A stretch of DNA of 11,125 nucleotides from Halobacteriales archaeon QH_8_67_36 (GCA_003021755.1 PXQZ01000116.1:1-11125); one strand, 5' to 3'; numbered from the stretch's first letter, positions 1 to 6,100 are shown. The notes: generated by a model not told the origin, from the sequence alone. Translations and numbers: made by a program.

Positions 1-791
1 TGGCTATCGGCGTGCTCTCCTTTGGCGTCTGGGCCCACCACATGTTCTCGACGGGCATGGATCCGCGGCTGCGGGCCTCATTCATGGCCGTCTCGCTCGC
101 GATTGCGATACCCAGCGCCGTCAAGACGTTCAACTGGATCACGACGATGTGGAACGGCCGTCTGCGCCTGGCCAGCCCGATGCTGTTCTGCATCGGCTTC
201 GTCTCGAATTTCATCATCGGCGGCGTCACCGGCGTCTTCCTCGCCGCTATTCCCGTCGACCTCGTGTTGCACGACACCTACTACGTCGTGGGCCACTTCC
301 ATTATATCGTCATGGGCGCCATCGGATTCGCCGTCTTCGCCGGCATCTACTACTGGTTCCCGGTCTTCACCGGCCGGATGTACCAGCGCAAACTCGGGAA
401 GGCCCACTTCTGGCTCTCCATGATCGGGACGAACCTGACGTTCTTCGCGATGCTGGCGCTCGGTTATCTGGGCATGCCACGCCGGTACGCTACCTACCAG
501 TTCGACGGCGCCATCGCGCCGCTGGCACAGGTCAGCACGTTCCACCTGCTGGCGACGGTGGGGGCCTTTATTTTGCTCGTCGGCCAGCTCATCTTCGTCT
601 GGAACATCGTTCAGTCCTGGCTCGAAGGCCCGAAAGTCCAGGACGGCGACCCGTGGAACCTCGAACGCGACGGGCTGCTCGACAAGGAGTGGGACTGGTT
701 CGACCGCAAGCTCGAGACGGCCATCACTGACGGCGGCGAGGACGAGCAGTCCGCGCTGACGGACGGCGGACGGGTCGAAGACGACGACTGA
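1..791 (+). CDS. coxA: Heme-copper (aa3-type) cytochrome oxidase subunit I, C-terminal part
   Basis: This is the C-terminal 262 residues of the catalytic, membrane-embedded subunit of a terminal oxidase, which reduces O2 to water and pumps protons. The gene begins left of the window; the frame is open from base 3. Family landmarks are visible: the VWAHHMF motif with the two neighbouring CuB histidines, the K-channel lysine in SAVKTFNW, and HDTYYVVGHFHY, which carries the heme a3 and heme a histidines. Several hydrophobic helices follow. The protein ends in an acidic soluble tail of about 60 residues, typical of halophilic proteins. TGA ends at 791 and a terminator-like hairpin lies about 90 bases downstream. 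The family call is very secure. The aa3 subtype is inferred from the K-channel motif and similarity to canonical subunit I. Confidence 0.95.
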   Translation, partial: AIGVLSFGVWAHHMFSTGMDPRLRASFMAVSLAIAIPSAVKTFNWITTMWNGRLRLASPMLFCIGFVSNFIIGGVTGVFLAAIPVDLVLHDTYYVVGHFHYIVMGAIGFAVFAGIYYWFPVFTGRMYQRKLGKAHFWLSMIGTNLTFFAMLALGYLGMPRRYATYQFDGAIAPLAQVSTFHLLATVGAFILLVGQLIFVWNIVQSWLEGPKVQDGDPWNLERDGLLDKEWDWFDRKLETAITDGGEDEQSALTDGGRVEDDD

Positions 792-820
792 TACGGTTTA
801 TCGTAGATTACTTCCGGATC

Positions 821-842
821 GTGCCGACCCCGGGGTTGGCAC
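821..842. repeat. Near-perfect 22-bp palindrome after coxA
   Basis: GTGCCGACCCC is followed directly by GGGGTTGGCAC. The two halves are reverse complements except for one G:T pair. It lies 30 bases after the coxA stop. No T-run follows it, so it is less convincing as a terminator than the hairpin at 877-893. It could stabilise the 3' end of the cox transcript or be a protein-binding site. Confidence 0.4.
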
Positions 843-876
843 ATACCGGTAAATCGCTACAACAATCCGTGTGACG

Positions 877-893
877 ACGGCGACGCCGTTTTT
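877..893 (+). terminator. Hairpin plus T5 terminator for coxA
   Basis: ACGGC, loop GAC, GCCGT forms a perfect 5-bp hairpin that runs into TTTTT (889-893). It lies 86 bases after the coxA stop on the same strand. Archaeal termination needs mainly the U-run, so this is a good candidate 3' end for the cox transcript. Confidence 0.5.
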
Positions 894-959
894 CCGCTCG
901 CTGCGGACCGGGTCGAGCACAGCAGCCATCAGCCGGAGTTTATACGGGGAGACGCGAAG

Positions 960-991
960 AAAAAACGGGGGAGTCATACGGCTCGGAGCCG
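960..991 (-). terminator. Possible terminator for the 30-residue ORF
   Basis: Read on the minus strand, a 13-base perfect hairpin (979-991, arms CGGCTC and GAGCCG around one base) precedes a run of six T (960-965). It lies 60 to 90 bases after the stop of the small minus-strand ORF. The hairpin and the T-run are separated by 13 bases, so the U-run alone may be the signal. Confidence 0.35.
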
Positions 992-1050
992 GGTACCGGT
1001 GCCCGCCGACCTGGGAGCGGCGATACCGACACGACACTGTGGACTCCGTA

Positions 1051-1143
1051 TCAGCTCGCGCCGGAGACCAGCACGATGGCGGTGACGAACATCATGAGAG
1101 CGATACCGGACAACAGGACGAACAGGAGTTCCTTCTGTGACAT
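1051..1143 (-). CDS. Small single-helix membrane protein (30 residues), next to cox genes
   Basis: The reading frame is ATG to TGA, 30 codons. The protein starts MSQKELLFVLL, then has one continuous hydrophobic stretch (residues 6-27) and ends SGAS. Lys4 and Glu5 are the only charged residues, giving a typical one-pass membrane protein with a short polar N terminus. A GAGGT Shine-Dalgarno-like sequence lies three bases before the ATG. An AT-rich promoter-like segment lies about 33 bases upstream and is shared with the divergent cox cluster gene. I do not recognise the family. Its place between coxA and the cox cluster gene suggests a small accessory subunit or assembly factor of the oxidase, comparable in size to small bacterial oxidase subunits, but this is inference. 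Codons are GC-ending like the neighbours, which supports real coding. Confidence 0.65.
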   Translation of the reverse strand: MSQKELLFVLLSGIALMMFVTAIVLVSGAS

Positions 1144-1163
1144 ACGACCTCTTCGGACCGGAA

Positions 1164-1190
1164 GTGAAAAAGGCTAATCGTATCGCGTCC
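1164..1190. promoter_or_regulatory. Shared divergent promoter segment between the two small membrane-protein genes
   Basis: The segment GTGAAAAAGGCTAATCGTAT is the AT-rich island of this intergenic region. For the plus-strand gene, the purine-rich GTGAAAAAG is BRE-like and CTAATC is TATA-like, centred 26 bases before the ATG at 1202. That is the leaderless haloarchaeal arrangement. For the minus-strand gene the same segment reads ATACGATTAG about 33 bases before its ATG, leaving a short leader with a GAGGT site. The two transcription start sites would be roughly 50 bases apart. Confidence 0.5.
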
Positions 1191-1201
1191 CAACACTGTC
1201 T

Positions 1202-1477
1202 ATGACCGAACAGGTGGGTGAGACGCCCGGCCAGAAAGTGGTCGTCCAGATTTACGTCATCATCGTCGCGCTCGCGGGCGTAATGGGGTTCGTTCTGGGG
1301 ACTATCCGGCCGGCCGACCTCGAACCGGCCCTCTTCGGCGTCATCGGCCTCCCGCCGACGCCGTTCGGCGTGGCGCTGTACGGGATGGTGACGGTCGGCG
1401 TCGGGCTGGGAGTCCTGCTCGGGCTGGTGATCTACGTCTCGCGACGGACCGACGCCGCGGCCGGGCGCCGGAGGTAG
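1202..1477 (+). CDS. Two-helix membrane protein of the haloarchaeal 'cox cluster' type
   Basis: The protein has 91 residues. A short polar N terminus (1-12) precedes one hydrophobic helix (about 13-33). A short loop with Pro and Gly (IRPADLEPALFGVIGLPPTP) and a second helix (about 56-79) follow, then an Arg-rich C terminus that should stay in the cytoplasm. It resembles small haloarchaeal proteins annotated as cox cluster protein because they sit beside cytochrome oxidase genes; no biochemical role is known to me. There is no Shine-Dalgarno sequence, and the TATA-like element is 26 bases upstream, so the mRNA is probably leaderless and begins at the ATG. The stop codon TAG directly abuts the last codon of the convergent mutase gene. 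The gene itself is secure; the family name comes from memory of similar proteins. Confidence 0.8.
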   Translation: MTEQVGETPGQKVVVQIYVIIVALAGVMGFVLGTIRPADLEPALFGVIGLPPTPFGVALYGMVTVGVGLGVLLGLVIYVSRRTDAAAGRRR

Positions 1478-3172
1478 TCACGCCGTCTCCCGGTACTCGC
1501 CGTACTGATCTCTGAACACATCCATTATCTCGCCCATCGTCGCCCGGACCTTGACCGCCGCCACGATGGCCGGCAGCACGTTCTCACCGGCGTCGACCGT
1601 CGCCCGTAGTTCGTCCAGTGCCCCGGCCACGGCGTCGTCGTCGCGCTCGGCCCGCACGGCGGCCAGCCGCTCGCGCTGGCGCTCCTGTACGCCTTCGTCG
1701 ACCGTCAGTACGTCCGGTTCGGGGTCCTCCGCGACGGTGTAGGCGTTGACGCCGACGACCACCTCCTCGTCGCGCTCGACGCGTTGCTGGTACTCGTAGG
1801 CCGAATCCTGTATCGCCCGCTGGAAGTAGCCGTCCCGGATGCCCGCGAGCACGCCGTCTCGCATCGATCCGTCGCCCAGTTCCTCGCGGATGTGGTCGAT
1901 GCGTTCCATCGCCCCCTGTTCCATCTCGTCGGTGAGCGACTCGACGGCGAAGCTCCCCCCGAGCGGGTCGACGATGTCGGCGGCGCCGGACTCCTCGGCG
2001 ATTATCTGCTGGGTCCGCAGCGCCACCCGGACGGCCTCCTCGGAGGGCAGCGCCAGCGCCTCGTCGAAGCTGTTGGTATGCAGGCTCTGAGTCCCGCCCA
2101 GCACGCCCGCGAGGGCCTGGATAGTCACGCGAACGACGTTGTTCAGCGGCTGCTGGGCGGTCAGGGACTGGCCGGCGGTCTGCGTGTGAAACTTCAGCCG
2201 TTTGCTCGCGTCGGCCTCGGCGTCGTACCACTCGTCCATGACGCGGGCGTAGATGCGCCGGGCCGCCCGGAACTTCGCTACCTCCTCGAAGATGGCGTTG
2301 TGAGAATTGAAAAAGAAGGAAAGCTGTGGGGCGAACTCGTCCACGTCCAGGCCCCTGTCGAGGCAGTCCTCGACGTAGGCGAACCCGTCGGCGAGCGTGA
2401 AGGCGAGTTCCTCGACGGCCGTCGCGCCGGCCTCGCGGATGTGATAGCCCGACACCGAGACGGGCTTGAACTTCGGGGTTTCGCGGCTGGCGAACGCGAT
2501 GACGTCGGTGACAAGCTTCAGCGATGGCTCCGGGCCGACGACCCACTCCTTCTGTGCGATGAACTCCTTGAACATGTCGTTCTGGAGGGTGCCCCGCAAC
2601 TGCTCGCGAGGGACGCCGCGCCGGTCGGCCAGCGCGAGGTACATCGCGTAGATAACGGGCGCGCTGGGGTTGATCGTGAAGGAGGTCGAGACCTCCGCGA
2701 GGTCGATGTCGTCGAACAGCCGCGCCATGTCATCGAGCGTGTCGACGGCGACGCCCTCCTTGCCGACCTCGCCGTCGGCCATCGCGTCGTCGGAGTCGAG
2801 CCCCATCAGCGTCGGCATGTCGAACGCCGTCGAGAGCCCGGTCTGGCCCTCGTCGATGAGGTAGTGAAAGCGGTCGTTGGTCTCATCGGCCGTTCCAAAG
2901 CCCGCGAACTGCCGCATCGTCCACTGGCGGCCGCGGTACATCGTCGGGTAGACGCCGCGGGTGTACGGCTCCTCACCGGGGAACCCCAGGTCGGTCTCGT
3001 AGTCGATGTCGGCCACGTCCAGGGGCGTGTACAGGCGGTCGACGTCGAGGTTCGACACCGTGGCGAAGCGGTCGCGCCGTTCGCCGTAGGCGTCCATGGC
3101 CGGGTCGAGGGTCTCTGTCTCCCAGTCGTCCCTGGCCTCCCGTATCGCCCGGAGCTCCTCGTCGTCGTACAT
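1478..3172 (-). CDS. Coenzyme B12-dependent acyl-CoA mutase large subunit (methylmalonyl-/isobutyryl-CoA mutase family)
   Basis: This is the catalytic TIM-barrel subunit that rearranges the carbon skeleton of short acyl-CoA esters. From the ATG at 3172 it has 564 residues, the usual length of the stand-alone archaeal large subunit. It has no cobalamin-binding domain (no DxHxxG), so a separate B12 subunit must be encoded elsewhere. Motifs are YTRGVYPTMYRGRQWTMRQF (70-89), SGYHIREAG with His244, and GGTQSLHTNSFDEALALP (359-376). Positions 89 and 207 are Phe and Gln. In methylmalonyl-CoA mutase they are Tyr89 and Arg207, which contact the substrate carboxylate; isobutyryl-CoA mutase has Phe and Gln. 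Position 116 is Ala, unlike the Asp of 2-hydroxyisobutyryl-CoA mutase. The true substrate is therefore open. A TTG start at 3199 would add nine residues but lacks family-like sequence. There is no clear SD or TATA, so cotranscription with the upstream gene is possible. Confidence 0.9.
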   Translation of the reverse strand: MYDDEELRAIREARDDWETETLDPAMDAYGERRDRFATVSNLDVDRLYTPLDVADIDYETDLGFPGEEPYTRGVYPTMYRGRQWTMRQFAGFGTADETNDRFHYLIDEGQTGLSTAFDMPTLMGLDSDDAMADGEVGKEGVAVDTLDDMARLFDDIDLAEVSTSFTINPSAPVIYAMYLALADRRGVPREQLRGTLQNDMFKEFIAQKEWVVGPEPSLKLVTDVIAFASRETPKFKPVSVSGYHIREAGATAVEELAFTLADGFAYVEDCLDRGLDVDEFAPQLSFFFNSHNAIFEEVAKFRAARRIYARVMDEWYDAEADASKRLKFHTQTAGQSLTAQQPLNNVVRVTIQALAGVLGGTQSLHTNSFDEALALPSEEAVRVALRTQQIIAEESGAADIVDPLGGSFAVESLTDEMEQGAMERIDHIREELGDGSMRDGVLAGIRDGYFQRAIQDSAYEYQQRVERDEEVVVGVNAYTVAEDPEPDVLTVDEGVQERQRERLAAVRAERDDDAVAGALDELRATVDAGENVLPAIVAAVKVRATMGEIMDVFRDQYGEYRETA

Positions 3173-3192
3173 ACCGTGTGGTACGGTACACG
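3173..3192. repeat. Overlapping inverted repeats just before the mutase start
   Basis: CGTGT (3175-3179) and ACACG (3188-3192) are inverted, and ACCGT (3173-3177) and ACGGT (3183-3187) are also inverted. Both sit directly upstream of the mutase ATG, where a Shine-Dalgarno sequence would be expected but is absent. This could be an operator or a 5'-leader hairpin; the arms are short. Confidence 0.3.
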
Positions 3193-3214
3193 TTCGCAAG
3201 ACGTTTCCGGTGGT

Positions 3215-3238
3215 GACCGAAGCGGTGATCCGTCGGTC
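3215..3238 (-). other. Intergenic stem-loop between the CBS-ParB gene and the mutase gene
   Basis: GACCGA-AG-CGG-TGAT-CCG-TCGGTC folds into a nine-pair stem with a two-base bulge and a TGAT loop. It sits in the 96-base gap after the CBS-ParB stop (3269) and before the mutase start (3172). No T-run follows on the minus strand, so it looks more like a leader or processing element than a terminator. Confidence 0.35.
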
Positions 3239-3268
3239 AGGAGGATTCGACCGAACCCAGGCCTCCCG

Positions 3269-4066
3269 CTACTGCTCGTCCTGTAGCCGTTCGGTCGTCC
3301 GGACGAGCGGGTGGTGGGCGTAGTCGACGACCTCGATGTCGCCGATGCGTTCGAGGCCGGCCTCGGCGGCCGTCTCGGCCATGCCCAGTTCCACGCTCTC
3401 GTCGAGGACGATGACGTTTGCCTCCATGGCTCCGATACCGAGTCGTTCGGCGGCCTTCACCCGGTGGTGGCCGTCGGCCAGATAGTGGTGGCCGTCGTTG
3501 TCGATGACGACGAGTGGCTCGGCCAGCCCTCGTTCGAGTTCGTACACCCGCCCCTCCAGTTCGTCGGCGTACACTGTCGGCTGGGTGGGCGTGAGCGCGG
3601 TAAGGTCGACCGTTCGGCGCTCGTCGTGGGTGGTGATGCCGTGGATGTTTGCCAGTGTGCGCCCGAGTTTCTCGACCTTACCGGGGGTCGCCCGCTCTAT
3701 CTGCGAGCGGACGACGTCGGCGTTGGAGATGATACCCACGAGGTTCCCGGCCTCGTTGACGACCGGGAGCTTCTGGATGCCCGACCGGAGGATGACGCGG
3801 GCGGCGTCTTGGGCGGTCATCTCCGGCGAGGCGACGATGATGTCCTCGCTCATCACCCGAAACATCGGTTCGTGGTCCGCCGCCAGCAGGAGGTCGCGGG
3901 CGCTGACAAACCCCTCGACGTGTCGCCCGTCAGTGACGGGGAAGCCGCTGAAGTCGTCGCTCTGAGCGATGCGTTCTGCCACCTCCGCGACGGTGTCGTC
4001 GAGTGCAACGGTTGCGACGTCACGCGTCATGTACTCCCCGACCGTCGGTCGACCCGAGTCTGCCAT
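3269..4066 (-). CDS. CBS-pair protein with C-terminal ParB-like domain
   Basis: The protein has 265 residues from the ATG at 4066 (a GTG codon sits immediately before it). Two CBS motifs come first: residues about 10-62 (YMTRDVATVALDDTVAEVAE) and 70-123 (SGIQKLPVVNEAGNLVGIIS). Together they form a Bateman module that usually binds adenine nucleotides. Residues about 150-222 form a ParB/sulfiredoxin-like nucleotidase fold; DGHHR (198-202) matches the box-II GHxR signature. Archaeal ParB-like proteins include an ADP-dependent free-serine kinase, so an enzymatic role is as plausible as DNA binding. No helix-turn-helix partition domain is visible, so a plasmid-type ParB role is unlikely. The gene follows the phosphoesterase by 37 bases on the same strand. 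Domain calls are strong; molecular function is unknown. Confidence 0.85.
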   Translation of the reverse strand: MADSGRPTVGEYMTRDVATVALDDTVAEVAERIAQSDDFSGFPVTDGRHVEGFVSARDLLLAADHEPMFRVMSEDIIVASPEMTAQDAARVILRSGIQKLPVVNEAGNLVGIISNADVVRSQIERATPGKVEKLGRTLANIHGITTHDERRTVDLTALTPTQPTVYADELEGRVYELERGLAEPLVVIDNDGHHYLADGHHRVKAAERLGIGAMEANVIVLDESVELGMAETAAEAGLERIGDIEVVDYAHHPLVRTTERLQDEQ

Positions 4067-4081
4067 CACCGGCCATTGCCC

Positions 4082-4104
4082 AGCGAGTGGGAAAAAGACT
4101 CGCT
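4082..4104 (-). terminator. 7-bp hairpin with T5 in the loop after the DHH gene
   Basis: On the minus strand, AGCGAGT, CTTTTTCCC, ACTCGCT: a perfect 7-bp inverted repeat with a 9-base loop that contains five T. It starts within the TAA stop of the phosphoesterase gene and ends 15 bases before the ATG of the CBS-ParB gene. It could reduce read-through between the two genes or expose a U-run for partial termination. Confidence 0.45.
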
Positions 4105-5615
4105 TACGCTGTGTCGTGTTCGTCGAGCGGCGGACGGCCCGGGTCGGCGTACTCGCCGGACACGAACTCCGTCCGGCCGTTCATCCGCCCCAGCAGCCGG
4201 TGGGAACGGGACTGGACGGCGTCGAGGAAGCGGTCGTTGACGACGGACGTGACGATGCTGTGGAGCGACGTTTCCCTGTCGTCGATGCCGTCGAGTACGC
4301 CCAGCGTAATCTGGGCGCCGGCCATCTCTGCGTGGCCGCCGGCCGACCCTATCTGCCCGAAGGCGTCGCGCAAGACCTCGCCGAGGTCGATGTCGGCGCC
4401 GCGGGCCCGCGCCGAGACGTAGATGGTCCCGTCGAGAACGCCGTACACCATCGTCGCCTGGATACCGTCGAAGTCGAGCAGCCGGTCGGCGGCCTGTGCC
4501 AGCGCGTCGCGGTCGGAGAGCTCCCCGACACAGGAGAGCAGCACGGACCCCTCCGCCGCCCGGTTGGCGATGGCACGTCCGACGATGTCGAGCGTCTCGC
4601 CGCTGACGCTCGGGTCCTCGATGCGCTGGAGCGCCTCCATATCCGCACGCTGGATGAGTTTGGCGGCGGCCTCGAAGTCCTCTCCCGACACCTCCCGTCG
4701 GAAGTCCTTGGTGTCGACGCGGATACCGAAGAGCAACCCCGTCGCTATCGGCTCGGGAAGGGGGCGGTCGAGCCGGTCGAAGTAGTCCACCAGGAGCGTA
4801 CTCGTCGCTCCGACGCCACTGCGCAGGTCGACGTAGCGGGCCTCGACCGGGAACCGTGGCGGATGGTGGTCGATGACGATGTCGATGGGAAGGTCCTCCG
4901 GGAGCTGGTCGTTGACGCCGGGTCGGGAGTGGTCGACCAGCGCGAACCCGTCGTAGGCATCGAGTGCCGCGTCGTCTCCGGTGTCGAGGTTCACGAGGTC
5001 GTACTTCAGAAGGTTCACGAACGCGCGGTTCTCCTGGTGGGAGATGTCTCCGTAGTAACACAGCGACACCGCACAGCCGGCCCGGGCGGCGAGTTCGCCC
5101 AACGCCGCGGCGCTGGCGATGGCGTCCGGGTCGGGGTTGTCGTGCGTGACGACGGCGAGATGGCCGTCGATGTCCCGCAACACCTCCTGGAGCTTGCGGG
5201 TCCGTGCTCCGGCCTCGCCAACGCTTCGCTGTAGTCGGTCGGTCAGTTCGGTCTCGGGATCCACCAGCCGGTCGGCCACGACGCCGAGGCGACCGCGCTG
5301 GGCGTCGGTCGCCCCGTACCCGCTGTAACACATGAGAAAGGCGTCGGGAAACAGTTCGGCGGCGGTCTCGGCGGCTCCGACGTTGGTGGTCGGTGTCTCG
5401 GTGGCGACGACGACAGTCGTCGGCGTGATGTCCATCCCGCGCATCGCGTCCCGGTCGATGTCAGCCGTGACGGTGACGGAGATTCCGTCCTCGCGGAGCG
5501 TCTCGGCACGATGTTCGTCCTCAGTCAGGACCCACAGCTCCCCGCGGTCGTCGCTCACAGCGTCGATTATCGCTCTCGCGGTCGAACCGGCGCCGACGAC
5601 CAACCGGGACGGCAT
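4104..5615 (-). CDS. Rossmann (TrkA-N/RCK-like)-DHH-DHHA1 phosphoesterase
   Basis: The 503-residue protein is soluble. It begins with a Rossmann nucleotide-binding domain (LVVGAGSTARA, 5-15), then a DHH phosphoesterase domain with all metal motifs: THDNPDPD (157-164), VDHSRPG (227-233), DHHPP (249-253) and RVDT (299-302). The DHHA1 domain carries the substrate-binding GGHAEMAGA (426-434). DHH-DHHA1 enzymes hydrolyse phosphodiester or phosphoanhydride bonds in small nucleotides such as cyclic di-AMP, pApA or nanoRNA. Fusion to a TrkA-N-like domain is typical of haloarchaeal members, and cyclic di-AMP is made by haloarchaea, so a role in its turnover is a reasonable inference. The start is supported by a strong GGAGGGG site four bases before the ATG. 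The Lrp gene ends 34 bases upstream on the same strand. RecJ-like nuclease activity is the main alternative. Confidence 0.88.
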   Translation of the reverse strand: MPSRLVVGAGSTARAIIDAVSDDRGELWVLTEDEHRAETLREDGISVTVTADIDRDAMRGMDITPTTVVVATETPTTNVGAAETAAELFPDAFLMCYSGYGATDAQRGRLGVVADRLVDPETELTDRLQRSVGEAGARTRKLQEVLRDIDGHLAVVTHDNPDPDAIASAAALGELAARAGCAVSLCYYGDISHQENRAFVNLLKYDLVNLDTGDDAALDAYDGFALVDHSRPGVNDQLPEDLPIDIVIDHHPPRFPVEARYVDLRSGVGATSTLLVDYFDRLDRPLPEPIATGLLFGIRVDTKDFRREVSGEDFEAAAKLIQRADMEALQRIEDPSVSGETLDIVGRAIANRAAEGSVLLSCVGELSDRDALAQAADRLLDFDGIQATMVYGVLDGTIYVSARARGADIDLGEVLRDAFGQIGSAGGHAEMAGAQITLGVLDGIDDRETSLHSIVTSVVNDRFLDAVQSRSHRLLGRMNGRTEFVSGEYADPGRPPLDEHDTA

Positions 5616-5649
5616 AGTTCCCCTCCGCTCCGGAGCGTCTAAAAACCCG
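5616..5649 (-). promoter_or_regulatory. Lrp-DHH intergenic region: U-run, GCTCCGGAGC palindrome and strong SD
   Basis: Reading the minus strand after the Lrp stop: GGGTTTTTAGA (possible weak terminator), then the perfect palindrome GCTCCGGAGC (5627-5636), then GGAGGGG (5620-5626) four bases before the ATG of the phosphoesterase gene. The strong Shine-Dalgarno suggests translation from a leadered, possibly polycistronic, mRNA. A hairpin from the palindrome would stand directly beside the ribosome binding site. Confidence 0.45.
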
Positions 5650-6078
5650 TTACTTCAGCCGTTCCTGCAGAAACGAGGGGTGGGCCGCCGTCACGCCGTC
5701 GAGTTCGAGTATCTCGTCCTCGATGACGGCCGCCAGCGAGTTCCCGTCGGTCGCGCGCACCTCCGCCATCAGCATGTGGTCCCCGCTGGAGGTGTACAGC
5801 GATTCGACGGCGTCGATATCGGAGAGCTGACGTGTCGCCTCGACGTAACGTTCGCTGGCGACGTCGATGCCGACCATGGCGATGGACTGGCCCGACAGCT
5901 TCTTCGGGTCGATGTCGGCCGAGTAGCCGACGATGACCCCCTCTTTTTCGAGTTTCTTGATGTATTTTCGGACCGTCGGTTTCGAGACTTCCGCCCGGTC
6001 AGCTATTTCAGCGTATGATGCCTGTGCGTCCTCTTCGAGGACCGACAGGATACGACGCTCCGTGGACTCGACACTCAT
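5650..6078 (-). CDS. lrpA1: Lrp/AsnC-family transcription regulator
   Basis: The 142-residue protein has the standard two-domain layout. An N-terminal helix-turn-helix spans about 1-50 (SYAEIADRAEVSKPTVRKYI at 21-40). A C-terminal RAM ligand-binding domain follows (about 65-140), including SSGDHMLMAEV. Such proteins assemble as dimers to octamers and sense amino acids or related metabolites. The gene lies directly downstream of porA-porB. I recall the same neighbourhood for lrpA1 in Halobacterium salinarum, which is the basis for the symbol; treat it as tentative because haloarchaea carry many Lrp paralogs. It has its own leaderless promoter: CATATTTTTT is centred about 28 bases before the ATG, and no Shine-Dalgarno is present. 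An inverted repeat ends at the start codon, suggesting autoregulation. The family call is very secure. Confidence 0.9.
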   Translation of the reverse strand: MSVESTERRILSVLEEDAQASYAEIADRAEVSKPTVRKYIKKLEKEGVIVGYSADIDPKKLSGQSIAMVGIDVASERYVEATRQLSDIDAVESLYTSSGDHMLMAEVRATDGNSLAAVIEDEILELDGVTAAHPSFLQERLK

Positions 6079-6091
6079 AAACGATTGTTTA
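6078..6091. promoter_or_regulatory. Inverted repeat TAAAC-GATT-GTTTA at the lrp start (candidate operator)
   Basis: Perfect 5-bp arms around a 4-base centre. The repeat spans from the first base of the lrp ATG to 13 bases upstream, between the TATA-like box and the predicted leaderless transcription start. A regulator bound here would block initiation. AT-rich palindromes are typical Lrp targets, so autorepression is the simplest inference. Confidence 0.45.
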
Positions 6092-6100
6092 CCGTGCGTG

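Noticed and set aside
871..1140. 89-codon plus-strand frame overlapping the 30-residue ORF
   Set aside because: Low-complexity, no start signal, and it begins inside the coxA terminator hairpin. The opposite-strand small membrane protein is a better explanation.
1478..3199. TTG start at 3199 for the mutase
   Set aside because: It adds nine residues unlike the family, and numbering from the ATG at 3172 matches the MutB active-site positions exactly.
3241..3265. tRNA T-arm-like GGGTTCGGTCGAATCC on the minus strand
   Set aside because: No acceptor, anticodon or D-arm can be formed around it in the 96-base gap.
1784..3286. Long open frame on the plus strand opposite the mutase gene
   Set aside because: It is antisense to a clearly conserved enzyme and has no family-like motifs. 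Long open antisense frames are usual in GC-rich haloarchaeal genes.
4066..5331. Long minus-strand frame inside the DHH gene
   Set aside because: Arginine-rich out-of-frame translation of the real gene; no motif, while the correct frame has all DHH and DHHA1 motifs.
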